A stretch of 64,000 nt of DNA, from contig NZ_FOQD01000002.1 of NCBI RefSeq assembly GCF_900113665.1, positions 340,588-404,587 on the forward strand, in the 5' to 3' direction. The position numbers and the translations under genes are program-made. This DNA comes from Planctomicrobium piriforme. GTDB lineage: Bacteria; Planctomycetota; Planctomycetia; Planctomycetales; Planctomycetaceae. Below, piece by piece: positions 10,401-19,041 of the stretch (position 1 is its first letter; each line of letters starts with the position of its first letter). The notes under the pieces were generated by a model that was given only the letters and a program-made list of their open reading frames with translations, ran no database searches and was not told the DNA's origin.

Positions 10401-10783
10401 TCCACCAGCGCCTGCACGAGTGCCGGCGCTGAACCTGCTGAGGAAGACTGGCCGGCTTCATACTGGGCGGCCGTACGGATTCGTTGACCGAGTTCAGGGA
10501 ATTTCGCTTCCACTTCGGCAGTGGTCGCCAGCGTTCCCCAACGCCGAAAAATTCGCATGAATTGCAGCAGGCACCAGCACAACATTGCTCCAACGCCGAT
10601 TGCCAACAGCACGACTCGAGTCTGCCGAGGGAGTTCCCACGCAAAGTCGACGGCAGCCAACACGACGACGATCGCGGTGATCGCGAATAACGCCCAACAG
10701 GTCGCGATGCCGCAATGCACCCAGCGCAGCCGGCGCTGCAGCTGAGCAAGACGTTCGGGAAAGCTGGGATGAGGAGTCTTCAT
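7499..10783 (-). CDS. Large membrane protein with long coiled coil (DUF4175-like)
   Basis: The 1094-residue protein has two membrane helices near the N-terminus (about 24-46 and 56-76), a third near 150-170, then a beta-rich region (about 200-560) with Ig-like strands, a Gly-rich linker (PGGGNGGAGG) and about 450 residues of heptad-rich coiled coil full of Glu, Gln, Ala and Leu. The layout resembles DUF4175-type proteins that accompany BatA/MoxR genes. ATG at 10783 was chosen because it leads directly into the basic, membrane-proximal helix; a frame extending to 10900 would overlap the gene before it. It lies between two vWA genes and may bridge the envelope for them. Confidence 0.85.
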   Translation of the reverse strand: MKTPHPSFPERLAQLQRRLRWVHCGIATCWALFAITAIVVVLAAVDFAWELPRQTRVVLLAIGVGAMLCWCLLQFMRIFRRWGTLATTAEVEAKFPELGQRIRTAAQYEAGQSSSAGSAPALVQALVEETRKQAEPLDFNQVVPYRPLWTSFAVLSLTLLAVLCSSAANWEWGTALSRTLGARNEYSALVVKPGNADVDQGRSLPIEFQIQGRPRKSLQLSWRLASSEDNAWTTDVIDDQSGEHPAPREWSYQYQLQQVREPVEYRITAGPEISPIYRVGVRYPLKIKQVKTSLQSPAYTGGAEHQVADGNVSGLAGSAATFVIELDREPVSADVQLSRVGDLEPDEERTRMAPVEIQGNVLTWKLPLQQDLTWMLAARSAEGMSLPEKRFRVRIRTDRAPEVSFQDPQADAEVHTLAEVLLRMRASDDFGLTKSGIVFQINNLEEHTLLEEDFAAAAAAAAELENGKRLAPQTRAQLERILPLEYFGLTQKDAVTYYAFAEDNFPNGPHRTQTDLRFIDIRPFRIEYLDRTGQAPGGGNGGAGGRGPTALDELIRRERYILNRTMKLGVRNSSWGESEYNTVDELVKEQAQLAALTRELADFTLQFATVEEVDTLYLAETSMLAAIDSLSVGNLESATIQEKDAQQYLVEGRNQLRSLLQRNRTVRRSFASFSSQMLARMFRNQQNDEFAQSLVSRLRGLAREEASLSQLARSMSDAIGDAGGQPAPTEAQQKSIVELENRQYEATSTAQEILKRLEQIDDLTELVKARMREATERADSASAALGSSEFKTASAEALAASNRFDELARHVAALVGEEFSQRIASTGLLVSDLAQSERELLQRLRKNPSESSPQGEQPADLSMQVQRLQAQAETVSDLVKDLTNLKDPNAGDGPDQVAELAEQQKIPETLRRIREASEKLGEGLPNVNSEMISELEDTRERNELTAVALDQLYRRLVMPRLTLLRELETRASEVQRRMERLEDAADIGEWTRDLAQLIQQLSAEQAAGTAREELTQLIEQDQMPAESEWAAAASGGFVTAPPVLSEKVRRVTNEVRRQILELILADFHQSHDEPVPAEYAQMVNTYFQVLATDQ

Positions 10784-10830
10784 GGATAGTTCACCGCAAA
10801 GTGAAGCGGATTCATCAAATTCACGTTTTA

Positions 10831-12837
10831 TCAAGCTGTCGTGCGATTCCCGACAAACCATTCCAGCCCGAGCAGGCCGACTAACACCAAAGCACACCAC
10901 GGCCAGATTTCATCACGTCGCGACTCTAGACCAACGGCGGGAATCACCGCGGCGGTTTGAAGAGAAACCGACGTCGCCGGATCTTGAATTTCAAATCGAA
11001 AGCGGTCGGCCAGTTCTTTGGCCGTGCAGCGTTCGGTCTCCGATTCCCGTTCATTGGGATTAAAGACATGCCAGCGGCCCTGGGATTCCACAATGCCAGG
11101 CCGAGGTGCTTCCGACGCAGTTTGAGGGTCGAGCACCACTTCCCAGTCATCAAGCCGATGAAACTGAATCGGACCGCCGCCCGTCAGATGCGCGAGGTCT
11201 CCGAGCATCTGATGCACCAACGGCAGAAACAGACGGCTGCGAGTCCAGTCGCCCCAGCTCCGGTCACAACTCGAGAGAAACCACACCATCCGGCCGCGAC
11301 CGAGCGCGTGATCAGTCATTGCGGGATCCTGATCCGGGAAACGTGCCAGGACGCGCGTACCCGGGTCGACAGAGAATCTGCTGTATGCCGAAAAACTGAG
11401 TCGGCTTAAGTCACCCGATTGCGGATCGGAGAACGGAGCCAGCAGCGTCGTGTTCTTGTCCCAATCTTCCCAGTGAAATGGCAGATCGGTCGAGCGGGAG
11501 ACGCCCAGCAGTTCACCTGGGGCGAGTCCCGCTTCGCGGAGCGGTTGAACGGCTGCAGGCGTCATCCGGTCGCCTGTCGTCACCAGCAGGCCCCCTCCGG
11601 ACTCCACAAATTGAGCCAGCGACTGCGCAGCAGCTTTCGAGACGGCCCCCACGTTCGCCAGCACAACGATGTCGAATTCTTTCAAGTCCGGCAGACCTCC
11701 CTCTTGATAAAACACCGTCCGCACAGCAAACGGACTCTCGGCAGACGTTTCGCCTGATTTGGCCACGCTGATGGCGCGTTCCAGAAAAAACGACTCTGGA
11801 TAGGAACCGGTCTGGTCGCGAGCGCCATCGACCAGCAGCACCTGTTGTTGCCGGGCCGACAGCAGTGCGAGGGTAAAGCGATTATCGAACGTCAAATCGT
11901 CTTCGACTTCGACCACGACCGCACCTTCCCAGCGACCTGCCGCGAGCGCGGCCGTAGGGATCTCAAGTTCGGTCGCTTGCCCCGGCGGCAGGCTGACTTT
12001 CTCCTCACGGTGAACCGTCCGGGCACCCTGCTTCAACGTCAGTTGGACAGGAACGTCAGCAAGTTCAAAGGGGCCATAGTTGAACAGCGTGACGGCAATC
12101 GTTGTTCCCTCGCCGGGACGCAGCAGAGTTTTGGCGGGCAGGGCCTCTACCACTGCCACGTTATTGACGCCCTCCCGACCCAGGTCTTCGACATGCACGC
12201 GCACGCCTTTCGGGAATGCAGCCCCCTCGATCCAGTCGAGTCCGGAGCGCTGCAGATCGGTGAAGAGATAAACGTCACGCTCGACGGCCGGAGACTTTTC
12301 ACAGATTTCCCTGGCCCAGTTGAGCGCCGCAGTGTCGCTCGTCGCCGCGAAAAGCGCCTCGGGCCCCTTCAACTCCTCGATCTTGATGTTCGTCGTCACC
12401 TCATTCACCGGCGGCGTCCGCACCCCGGTATCGAAGAACGCCATCTGAATCTCGGATTCCCCTTCCAGAGGAGCTGCAAGTTCTTTGACACGCGATACCG
12501 CCTGATCGACAAGCCGCGCGCCATCCGACCGCAATGCCATGCTGGCCGATTGGTCGATGAGAAACACCGCCAGCTTGCGAGTTTTTCCCGGTTGTTCCGC
12601 CATCAGATATGGTCTGGCGAACAATAGCGCGAGCAGCGCGACGCACATCAACCGCAGGGAGAGCAGCAGCCAGCGTTTCAATTTTCGCCGTCGCGCCGTC
12701 TCACGCAAAAGTTCAGAGAGAAACCTGGTCGTCCCCAATTGAACGTGACGGGTCTGCCAGCCATGGATCATGTGAATGATCAACGGCACGGCCAGCCCGG
12801 CCAGGGCGAACAGGAAAGTGGCTTGCACAAAGTCCAT
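10831..12837 (-). CDS. BatA-like vWA domain protein
   Basis: 668 residues starting with the BatA signature: a membrane helix FLFALAGLAVPLIIHMIHGW, then a short basic stretch and a second helix near 55-75. A vWA domain follows with the metal motif D-Q-S-A-S in FLIDQSASM. Later, VVLANVGAVSKAAAQSL and FVESGGGLLVTTGD show the same amidotransferase-like fold seen in the gene at 5029-7479. A C-terminal helix (WCALVLVGLLGLEWFVG) closes the protein. ATG at 12837 has AAGGACA upstream; a longer frame to 12936 would overlap the DUF58 gene. In bacteria these proteins work with MoxR ATPases in envelope assembly or stress. Confidence 0.9.
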   Translation of the reverse strand: MDFVQATFLFALAGLAVPLIIHMIHGWQTRHVQLGTTRFLSELLRETARRRKLKRWLLLSLRLMCVALLALLFARPYLMAEQPGKTRKLAVFLIDQSASMALRSDGARLVDQAVSRVKELAAPLEGESEIQMAFFDTGVRTPPVNEVTTNIKIEELKGPEALFAATSDTAALNWAREICEKSPAVERDVYLFTDLQRSGLDWIEGAAFPKGVRVHVEDLGREGVNNVAVVEALPAKTLLRPGEGTTIAVTLFNYGPFELADVPVQLTLKQGARTVHREEKVSLPPGQATELEIPTAALAAGRWEGAVVVEVEDDLTFDNRFTLALLSARQQQVLLVDGARDQTGSYPESFFLERAISVAKSGETSAESPFAVRTVFYQEGGLPDLKEFDIVVLANVGAVSKAAAQSLAQFVESGGGLLVTTGDRMTPAAVQPLREAGLAPGELLGVSRSTDLPFHWEDWDKNTTLLAPFSDPQSGDLSRLSFSAYSRFSVDPGTRVLARFPDQDPAMTDHALGRGRMVWFLSSCDRSWGDWTRSRLFLPLVHQMLGDLAHLTGGGPIQFHRLDDWEVVLDPQTASEAPRPGIVESQGRWHVFNPNERESETERCTAKELADRFRFEIQDPATSVSLQTAAVIPAVGLESRRDEIWPWCALVLVGLLGLEWFVGNRTTA

Positions 12838-12889
12838 CTTTGGTCGGATTGTCCTTGCTGAGGGCCAGCGAATGGAGGCGAGAAAAGAT

Positions 12890-13792
12890 TCAGCTAAACA
12901 TCTTTGATCGCTTGACGAGATAGTTGAACAGGGCACTGTCCAGCGGCTGGTCGGTTGTCAGTTCGATGCGGTCAATGCCGCGTGAAAGACACTCGTCTTC
13001 CAGTTCGCTGCACCAGCGGTCGACGCGTTTCTTGTAGGCATCTCGAATCCCTTCCGCATAAGCAGGAATCTCTGTTCCGGTTTCCAGGTCTTCAAAGCGA
13101 ATCCGTCCTTCCAAGGGCAGGCTGCGCTCCCAGAGATCCCACACATGAAACAGCAGGACTTCGTGCTTCCTGAATCGAAGCTGCTCGAGCCCCTGCACGA
13201 TTCCCTCCAGATCTCCAAAGCAATCGCTGATGACCACGACCAGGCCGCGATGCCGACAGAGTTCGGCGGCCTGTTGCAAAGCGCGGCCGACATTCGAAGG
13301 TTGATTGGGCGGCGTGCCGGCAATCAGTCGCAAAATCTCGTCCAGTTGTTGCGGTCGGGCTTTGGAGTCGAGATGCGCCACGACATCTTCCGCAAACAGC
13401 GTGATCCCGGCCGCATCCCGTTGTTTGAGCGCCAGGTGTGCCAGCGCCGCTCCCAATGCCGAACCGTAATCCAGTTTGCTCATGCCGGTATTGGCGCAGG
13501 TCATCGAACGGCTGATGTCGAGAATGATGTAGAGATTGAGATTGGTTTCGGCGTCGAATTCCTTGACGTAGAGCCGCTTCTGACGAGCGTAGAGCTTCCA
13601 GTTGACATGCCGGAGGTCGTCCCCGGGTGCATACTTTCGATGAGATGCGAATTCGACCGAATAGCCCACGAACGGACTGCGATGCAGCCCCTGCATGAAG
13701 CCTTCCACGATCCCCCTCGCCCGCAACTCGATCGATTCGAGTCGGGAGAAGAAAGCGGGATCAACGAGTTGAAATGCTGACTCTGACATCAC
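12890..13792 (-). CDS. DUF58 domain protein
   Basis: 300 residues, the usual size of short DUF58 proteins. The hallmark block reads DLRHVNWKLYARQ, followed by KEFDAETNLNLYIILDISRSM, in which D-I-S-R-S is the vWA-like metal site. DUF58 proteins are almost always encoded next to MoxR ATPases and vWA proteins and are thought to form a complex with them; here MoxR lies two genes upstream and the BatA-like gene 52 bases downstream. No signal or membrane helix is seen, so it should be cytoplasmic. The first two codons are both ATG and either may be used. Confidence 0.95.
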   Translation of the reverse strand: MMSESAFQLVDPAFFSRLESIELRARGIVEGFMQGLHRSPFVGYSVEFASHRKYAPGDDLRHVNWKLYARQKRLYVKEFDAETNLNLYIILDISRSMTCANTGMSKLDYGSALGAALAHLALKQRDAAGITLFAEDVVAHLDSKARPQQLDEILRLIAGTPPNQPSNVGRALQQAAELCRHRGLVVVISDCFGDLEGIVQGLEQLRFRKHEVLLFHVWDLWERSLPLEGRIRFEDLETGTEIPAYAEGIRDAYKKRVDRWCSELEDECLSRGIDRIELTTDQPLDSALFNYLVKRSKMFS

Positions 13793-13904
13793 GGCCCGTC
13801 TCTAAATCGCATCTCGCGAAAGTGGGGCGTCCTGGCGGCGTTAAAATTCAGTTTTTCATGTCGATTTGGCGTCCATACTCGGCGGCACTTCCCCGGGATC
13901 CGGG

Positions 13905-14780
13905 CTAGTCGCTGACTTTTGCACCGGCGAAGAAAAATCCCCATGCTCCGTGAAACCCGGATGTGACCGTCGGGAAGGTCGCGATCTCCTGATCTTGGTT
14001 TTTCACTGACACTGCAATCGAAGTCATTTTGGCGACGCCGCATTCCAGCCTGGGGCTTTCTCCCGACTGACTAACCGACCGCATGACCAGATGGACGTCG
14101 GGATTGGTCCCAACCGCAAACCCGAACACTGCCCCCCGCACGCCGCGCTCCGAATCGGAAATCTGCAACATGGGCTGGGGCAACAATCGGGTTTCCAGAA
14201 TATTTTTGCCTGTCCCTTCAATCACAGCGAAGCCCCGCATGAGCGACCGTAACTGAAGCTGGAGCAGAGCATCCGTCTGGGAAAGAGCGTCCTTGGTTTC
14301 GAGGGGCACAAACTTGAGCGGTTCAGTCAGAAACGGTTGCGGACGAAAGGTCCAACTGATCCGTAACGGCTGGTCGGACAGCGATGCGATGCAAAACGTC
14401 CATGACGGATTTTCTGTTCCGCCCCAGGCGTTCACTTCAATCTTCTGGAACGCAACTGGCTGTTCCCCATCCATCCAGGCCCACAGCGTGGACTCCTTGA
14501 TGTTGCGGGTCTCGTCGCCGTATTTCATCAGGGGTTCGGCTCTCAAAACAGCGGGGACTTCCTGTTCACCTTTGAGGATGACGACCGTTGTTCGCTGCGC
14601 GAGCCGTTCCATCGCCTGAAACCTGACGGCCGACTTATCGGCAGGAGCATCCGCGGGAACTTCCACGGCTGGGGCCTGCGCAAACGTATGCCTGACAAAG
14701 CCCGCCTCACACATGAGCACGGGCACGATGAAAAACTTTGTGACCCATCTGAGATGGACTTTCCAGTTTGCTCCCAGCAT
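13905..14780 (-). CDS. Secreted protein of unknown function, paralogue of the gene at 4168-5019
   Basis: A 291-residue protein with an N-terminal hydrophobic export signal (KFFIVPVLMCEAGFV...FAQ). The rest has no known domain. Segments MERLAQRTTVVIL, EPLMKYGDETRNIKESTLWA, RISWTF and ETRLLPQPM align in order with the product of 4168-5019, so the two are paralogues. It lies between MoxR (83 bases upstream) and DUF58 (112 bases downstream), in the middle of a block whose other genes belong to one known module. This suggests it is a phylum-specific partner of that module. Confidence 0.82.
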   Translation of the reverse strand: MLGANWKVHLRWVTKFFIVPVLMCEAGFVRHTFAQAPAVEVPADAPADKSAVRFQAMERLAQRTTVVILKGEQEVPAVLRAEPLMKYGDETRNIKESTLWAWMDGEQPVAFQKIEVNAWGGTENPSWTFCIASLSDQPLRISWTFRPQPFLTEPLKFVPLETKDALSQTDALLQLQLRSLMRGFAVIEGTGKNILETRLLPQPMLQISDSERGVRGAVFGFAVGTNPDVHLVMRSVSQSGESPRLECGVAKMTSIAVSVKNQDQEIATFPTVTSGFHGAWGFFFAGAKVSD

Positions 14781-14863
14781 TGCATTGCCCGCCTATGAGA
14801 AAGATTGAGTTGTCGCGTGTCACACAAAAATTGCCCCGCCACAGATGATGGCCCGTCTCTCGT

Positions 14864-15907
14864 TCAGGACTTCCTTTTCTCCTCGGTAGGGACGCTTTCC
14901 AGCAACCGATTGATCAGACCATCGCCGTCGAGTTGATCCGCACGGGCATGAAAATTGAGGACCAGTCGATGTCGCAGCACAGGCGGCGCCATGAACTGGA
15001 TGTCGGCGAAATCGACGTGATACCGCCCTGCCAGAATCGCGCGGGCCTTGGCCCCCAGCACCAGGTACTGAGACGCCCTGGGGCTGGCCCCGTAAGCGAG
15101 ATACTTGTGGATGCCAGGCAGTTCGGGCCCTTCGCCGGGCCGGGTCGCTCCGACCAGTCTTGCGGCAAAGCGAATGACGTCTTCAGCAATCGGAACGCCG
15201 CGCACGAGCGATTGCAGACGCAGCAATTCCGCAGCCTGCAAGACCGGCTGTGGATCGGCCGTGAGGAGACTGGTGGTCCCCTTGATAATGGCGACTTCTT
15301 CGTCGATGGTCGGATACTTCACTCGAAGATTGAACATGAAACGGTCGAGCTGCGCTTCCGGCAGGGGGTAAGTCCCTTCCATTTCGATGGGGTTTTGCGT
15401 GGCGACGACAAAGAACGGAGGCGGCAACGGGTAGGTCTTGCGGCCGATAGAGACCTCCCCTTCCTGCATCGCCTGCAGCAGCGCCGCCTGAGTTTTGGGA
15501 GGAGTGCGGTTGATTTCATCCGCCAGGAGAAAATTAGTGAACAGCGGGCCCGGCATGAATTCGATGTTGTGCTTTCCGGTCGCATGGTCTTCTTCGATGA
15601 CATCCGTGCCGGTGATGTCCGACGGCATCAAGTCAGGCGTAAACTGAATCCGCTTGAAATCCATGTCGAGCGTCTTTGCCAGGGTGCGGGCCATCAGCGT
15701 TTTGCCCAGCCCCGGCACCCCGAGCAGCAGCACATGCCCTTTGCAGAGCAGGCCGATCAAAAGCGAATCGATGATGGCTTCCTGACCGACGACTACCTTG
15801 GAGATTTCTTTCTTCAGGCTGGCTCGAGCCGTTTGCAGCCGCCGCACGATGTCGACGTCGGACGGCTCGGAAGTCGCAGGTTCGGTCGGGCTCGCAGAAG
15901 AAGGCAT
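14864..15907 (-). CDS. moxR: MoxR-family AAA+ ATPase
   Basis: 347 residues with Walker A GVPGLGKT at about 63-70, the MoxR block DFKRIQFTPDLMPSDITG, Walker B FLLADEINRTPPKTQAALL, sensor 1 VATQNPIEMEGTYPLPEAQ and DRFMFNL after it. MoxR proteins are chaperone-like ATPases acting on vWA-domain partners; DUF58, BatA-like and vWA genes follow on the same strand. ATG at 15907 is preceded by CAGGAA and leaves 34 bases to the gene before it, whereas a longer frame to 16006 would overlap that gene. The first 25 residues are a disordered Ser/Pro/Glu leader. Cytoplasmic. Confidence 0.96.
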   Translation of the reverse strand: MPSSASPTEPATSEPSDVDIVRRLQTARASLKKEISKVVVGQEAIIDSLLIGLLCKGHVLLLGVPGLGKTLMARTLAKTLDMDFKRIQFTPDLMPSDITGTDVIEEDHATGKHNIEFMPGPLFTNFLLADEINRTPPKTQAALLQAMQEGEVSIGRKTYPLPPPFFVVATQNPIEMEGTYPLPEAQLDRFMFNLRVKYPTIDEEVAIIKGTTSLLTADPQPVLQAAELLRLQSLVRGVPIAEDVIRFAARLVGATRPGEGPELPGIHKYLAYGASPRASQYLVLGAKARAILAGRYHVDFADIQFMAPPVLRHRLVLNFHARADQLDGDGLINRLLESVPTEEKRKS

Positions 15908-15941
15908 CAGGCGGTTCCTGTCTCGGAATCTGTGGTGTTGT

Positions 15942-17621
15942 TCAAGGAGTCGCGGGGAGCTGCGGTTCTGCTGCTCGGCTTTGACGGATCGCGAATTGCT
16001 GTTCAAACCGTTCCGCTTCGTTCCAACTGATCAGACCATCGCGGTCAGCATCCATCTCATGCGCCAGGTTCAGTGTGTACAGGAACTCCGGCGGATGCAG
16101 CGGATTGACGACCAGGTAGGTCAGATCGCCATCCCGGTTGCGATCGATCGCCTGAAACCAGTTAGGACCAATCGGGTCGCGTTCAATAAACGTCGGGCCT
16201 TGAGCAACCAGCCGTCGCGAGGCCCCAAACACCTGATAGCTGCCGCGGACGAATTCAATGAAGTAATTCTGTCCCATGTCGTCGGGACTGATGCCGGCTC
16301 CGTCATTCTTCTGATGGGCTGCAAGTGCAGGCTGCAGATTCCTCATTTCGCGGACCGAAATCCGCCCGTCGCCGCTGTGATCCAGCAATTGAAAGTATCC
16401 GGGGCCGGTGTCGTAAACATTGATGTGACAGGTCGTGGCGGCCGGCTCGCAGATGGCGCGGACATAATCCTGCATTTCCGCGTCATACAGCATGCCATCG
16501 CGATTGCGATCCATGGCGTGAAACCAGATGCGTTCGAATGTCGGATTGCCGGAAATCTCCTTGCGGTCCAGATAGCCATTGGCGTCGATATCGAGCGTGT
16601 TGAAGCGCTGCCGCGCATTGGTCAGGGCCGACTGGATCGGGTCGAGGTTCCGAAAAGCAAACGTCACGCCCGTTTTGCCGAACGCGAGTTTCACCAGGTC
16701 CGAACGGTGTGCAGGCACGACCTGATGGGCGGCAGAAGACAGCACCTGCAGGGAAGACTGACCGGATTTGGCACCGGAGAGTTCGATCCGCAGTTCCAGA
16801 TCGACAGGCAATCGCCGCAGGCCCCTCAATTCCGCCACGCTTAATTTGCCATCCTGGTTGACATCGAGCGGAGTAATTCGTCGTTCGTCGCCGCCGAGTT
16901 CCGTTGCAGAGAGCAGCCGGTCTTTGTCGCGGTCATAAAGCCGCAGCAAATCGGCAGGCAGACGGATGTCGGAAATGTCGCGAATCAGGTTGGCGAGGAA
17001 CGCCTTCGGCAACTCATCGCTCAACATGCCCGTCCGGACCACCTCGGCGCTGTCTGGATCAGGCTGCGGCGGCGGGGAGAATTCTTCGAAGCTGACGCAT
17101 TCATCGCGATCGCCATCCAGGAGCGCAATTCTCCCCTCGGCACTCTGGATTTCCGCAGCATCAATATGACCAGACTTGTCGGCGTCGAGCAGTTCGAACA
17201 CCTTGAGATCGTTCCCGGCAGCGGTGTCGTCCTGCCGATAGCTGATCAGTTCGCCGAACCGCGCGAGGTCTTGCTCCACATTTTTTCGCGGAACAGGCCG
17301 AGAGGTTCCCAGCGTTTTCAGAAACTCGTTCCCAACTTCTTTTTTGCCAAACTGATGCAGAGGAGATTGCTGCCATTCCGTCTGCGATAACTGACCGTCG
17401 GAATCCGCATCGAGTCGCTGAATCAGATTGCTGATGAATTCCTGTCGACGGACAGCGAGTTGCTGTTCATCGATTAGTAGATGAAAACGGACATGCACTG
17501 GCCCGTCTGACAGCAACAGCAGCGCATCCTCTCCCTGCTCCTGCGGAACCTCAGCGCAGAACGCGCTGACAGAAAGCAGCAGCACGCAGCAGGAGAATGA
17601 AATTTGAAAAAGCCAATTCAT
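15942..17621 (-). CDS. Secreted EF-hand protein with about ten calcium-binding loops
   Basis: 559 residues with a signal peptide (MNWLFQISFSCCVLLLSVSAFCAEV). Loops of EF-hand type are spread along the chain: DADSDGQLSQTE, DADKSGHIDAAE, DGDRDECVSFEE, DRDKDRLLSATE, DVNQDGKLSVAE, DIDANGYLDRKE, DRNRDGMLYDAE, DHSGDGRISVRE, DRNRDGDLTYLV and DADRDGLISWNE. Most keep Asp/Asn at positions 1, 3 and 5 and an acidic residue at 12; the ninth lacks the acidic residue at 12. It should bind many calcium ions in the periplasm or outside. It lies 44 bases after DUF1501 and 34 bases before MoxR. Start chosen at the codon giving a clean signal peptide. Confidence 0.88.
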   Translation of the reverse strand: MNWLFQISFSCCVLLLSVSAFCAEVPQEQGEDALLLLSDGPVHVRFHLLIDEQQLAVRRQEFISNLIQRLDADSDGQLSQTEWQQSPLHQFGKKEVGNEFLKTLGTSRPVPRKNVEQDLARFGELISYRQDDTAAGNDLKVFELLDADKSGHIDAAEIQSAEGRIALLDGDRDECVSFEEFSPPPQPDPDSAEVVRTGMLSDELPKAFLANLIRDISDIRLPADLLRLYDRDKDRLLSATELGGDERRITPLDVNQDGKLSVAELRGLRRLPVDLELRIELSGAKSGQSSLQVLSSAAHQVVPAHRSDLVKLAFGKTGVTFAFRNLDPIQSALTNARQRFNTLDIDANGYLDRKEISGNPTFERIWFHAMDRNRDGMLYDAEMQDYVRAICEPAATTCHINVYDTGPGYFQLLDHSGDGRISVREMRNLQPALAAHQKNDGAGISPDDMGQNYFIEFVRGSYQVFGASRRLVAQGPTFIERDPIGPNWFQAIDRNRDGDLTYLVVNPLHPPEFLYTLNLAHEMDADRDGLISWNEAERFEQQFAIRQSRAAEPQLPATP

Positions 17622-17665
17622 CCAAAACTCAGCCAGGTGTGCAAAGTTCAGTCGTGGAAACACAA

Positions 17666-18988
17666 TCACGAAACGATTTCAGAAACCGGGTGTGCATGGG
17701 CGTCGACGATCGCAATCGGCCGGCCGTCGGGCGTCAGATTCTCGCGGGTATGATCGATCCCCAACGCCGCGCAGACGGTCGCATACAGTTCCGGCACCGT
17801 CACTGGCCGATCGACGACTCGCATTCCATCCTCGCCGGTGCTTCCAACCACCTGCCCTCCGCGAATGCCGCCCCCGCAGAGGACCGTACTCCAGGCCAGA
17901 GGGAAGTGATCTCGTCCGCCGTTCTCGTTGATCGTGGGGGTGCGGCCGAATTCACCCATCCAGATCACCAGCGTCGATTTCAGCAAGCCCCGCTCCCTTA
18001 GATCCGTCACCAGAGTCGACCAGGCCGGATCCAGCACTCCGCACAATTCTTTCACCCGGGCGGCATTCTCCTGATGGGTATCCCAGCCGAGTTGATTGTC
18101 GTTCGTCCCTGACAGGGTCACTTCGACGAATGAAACGCCCCGCTCGATGAGTCGCCGAGCCAGCAGGCAACCTTGTCCAAAGCGATTGCGACCATAGGCA
18201 TCGCGGAGCGGGTCCGCTTCCTGATCGAGACGAAATGCAGACTTGGCCTCGGTGCGGACCATCCGCATCGCACGTTCGTAATTCGCTTGATGGGCGGCCG
18301 TCGACTCGGCGACGTGTTCCCGTCGGAAGTCCTGCTGCAGTGACTGCAACAGCTCAAAGCGATTCTCCATCGAATCGGCATTGAGACCAGTGGGCGGACG
18401 CAGGTTCTCGATCGTCAAATTGGCACGGGCAGTTGGGTCGTTACTTTGACCTGAAACGCTCAGCGGTGCGTACTTCGGCCCCAGAAAACCGGCGCCCATT
18501 TGAGCGAAACGGAATGACGAGATGCTGACGAAGCCAGGTAAATCCTGATCACCCGAGCCAAGTTCCTTGGTGAGCAGCGAACCGAGGACTGGATAGCTGA
18601 CTGCCTCCGCGCGAGGGCGATAGCCGGTGAGCATCAACTGCGTGCCCCTTTGATGATCCCCTTCCGACGACGTCAGGCTGCGAATGATCGCCAGATCCTG
18701 CATCTGCTTTGCCAGACCCGGCAGATTTTCGCTGATCTGAACTCCAGGGACGCTGGTGGAGATCGGCTTGACAGGTCCCCCATTGGCATGGCCCGGTTTC
18801 AGGTCGAAGGTGTCCGTTTGCGACGGCCCCCCTGACATCCATAGCAGAATGCAGGCTTTGGGAATTTGCTGCTCCCCGGCGGCCTGAGCGAGCCTGGGCA
18901 GCCAGCCGGAGTGCGAAACCCCAAGCGCTCCTGCCAGACTGAACCGCAGGAAGTCACGGCGATCAAAGTCTCGCTGAAAATTCGTCAT
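17666..18988 (-). CDS. DUF1501 domain protein with Tat-type signal
   Basis: 440 residues. The N-terminus FDRRDFLRFSLAGALGVS is a twin-arginine-type export signal. The body has the DUF1501 landmarks ACILLWMSGGPSQTDTFDLKPG, IIRSLTSSEGDHQRGTQLMLTGY, GVSFVEVTLSGTNDNQLGWDTH, and LVIWMGEFGRTPTINENGGRDHFPLAW. The family has an alkaline-phosphatase/sulfatase-like fold and is expanded in planctomycetes, almost always beside a DUF1549/DUF1553 gene, as here (53 bases upstream). The activity is not established. Exported, folded before transport. Confidence 0.95.
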   Translation of the reverse strand: MTNFQRDFDRRDFLRFSLAGALGVSHSGWLPRLAQAAGEQQIPKACILLWMSGGPSQTDTFDLKPGHANGGPVKPISTSVPGVQISENLPGLAKQMQDLAIIRSLTSSEGDHQRGTQLMLTGYRPRAEAVSYPVLGSLLTKELGSGDQDLPGFVSISSFRFAQMGAGFLGPKYAPLSVSGQSNDPTARANLTIENLRPPTGLNADSMENRFELLQSLQQDFRREHVAESTAAHQANYERAMRMVRTEAKSAFRLDQEADPLRDAYGRNRFGQGCLLARRLIERGVSFVEVTLSGTNDNQLGWDTHQENAARVKELCGVLDPAWSTLVTDLRERGLLKSTLVIWMGEFGRTPTINENGGRDHFPLAWSTVLCGGGIRGGQVVGSTGEDGMRVVDRPVTVPELYATVCAALGIDHTRENLTPDGRPIAIVDAHAHPVSEIVS

Positions 18989-19041
18989 CCTTGGCCCTTC
19001 CCTTCACAGAACTTCTCACCGGCACAGATTACCGACACCGA

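Noticed and set aside
14933..16030. A 365-codon plus-strand frame opposite moxR
   Set aside because: MoxR motifs on the minus strand are unmistakable; the plus frame has no recognisable fold and no start signal.
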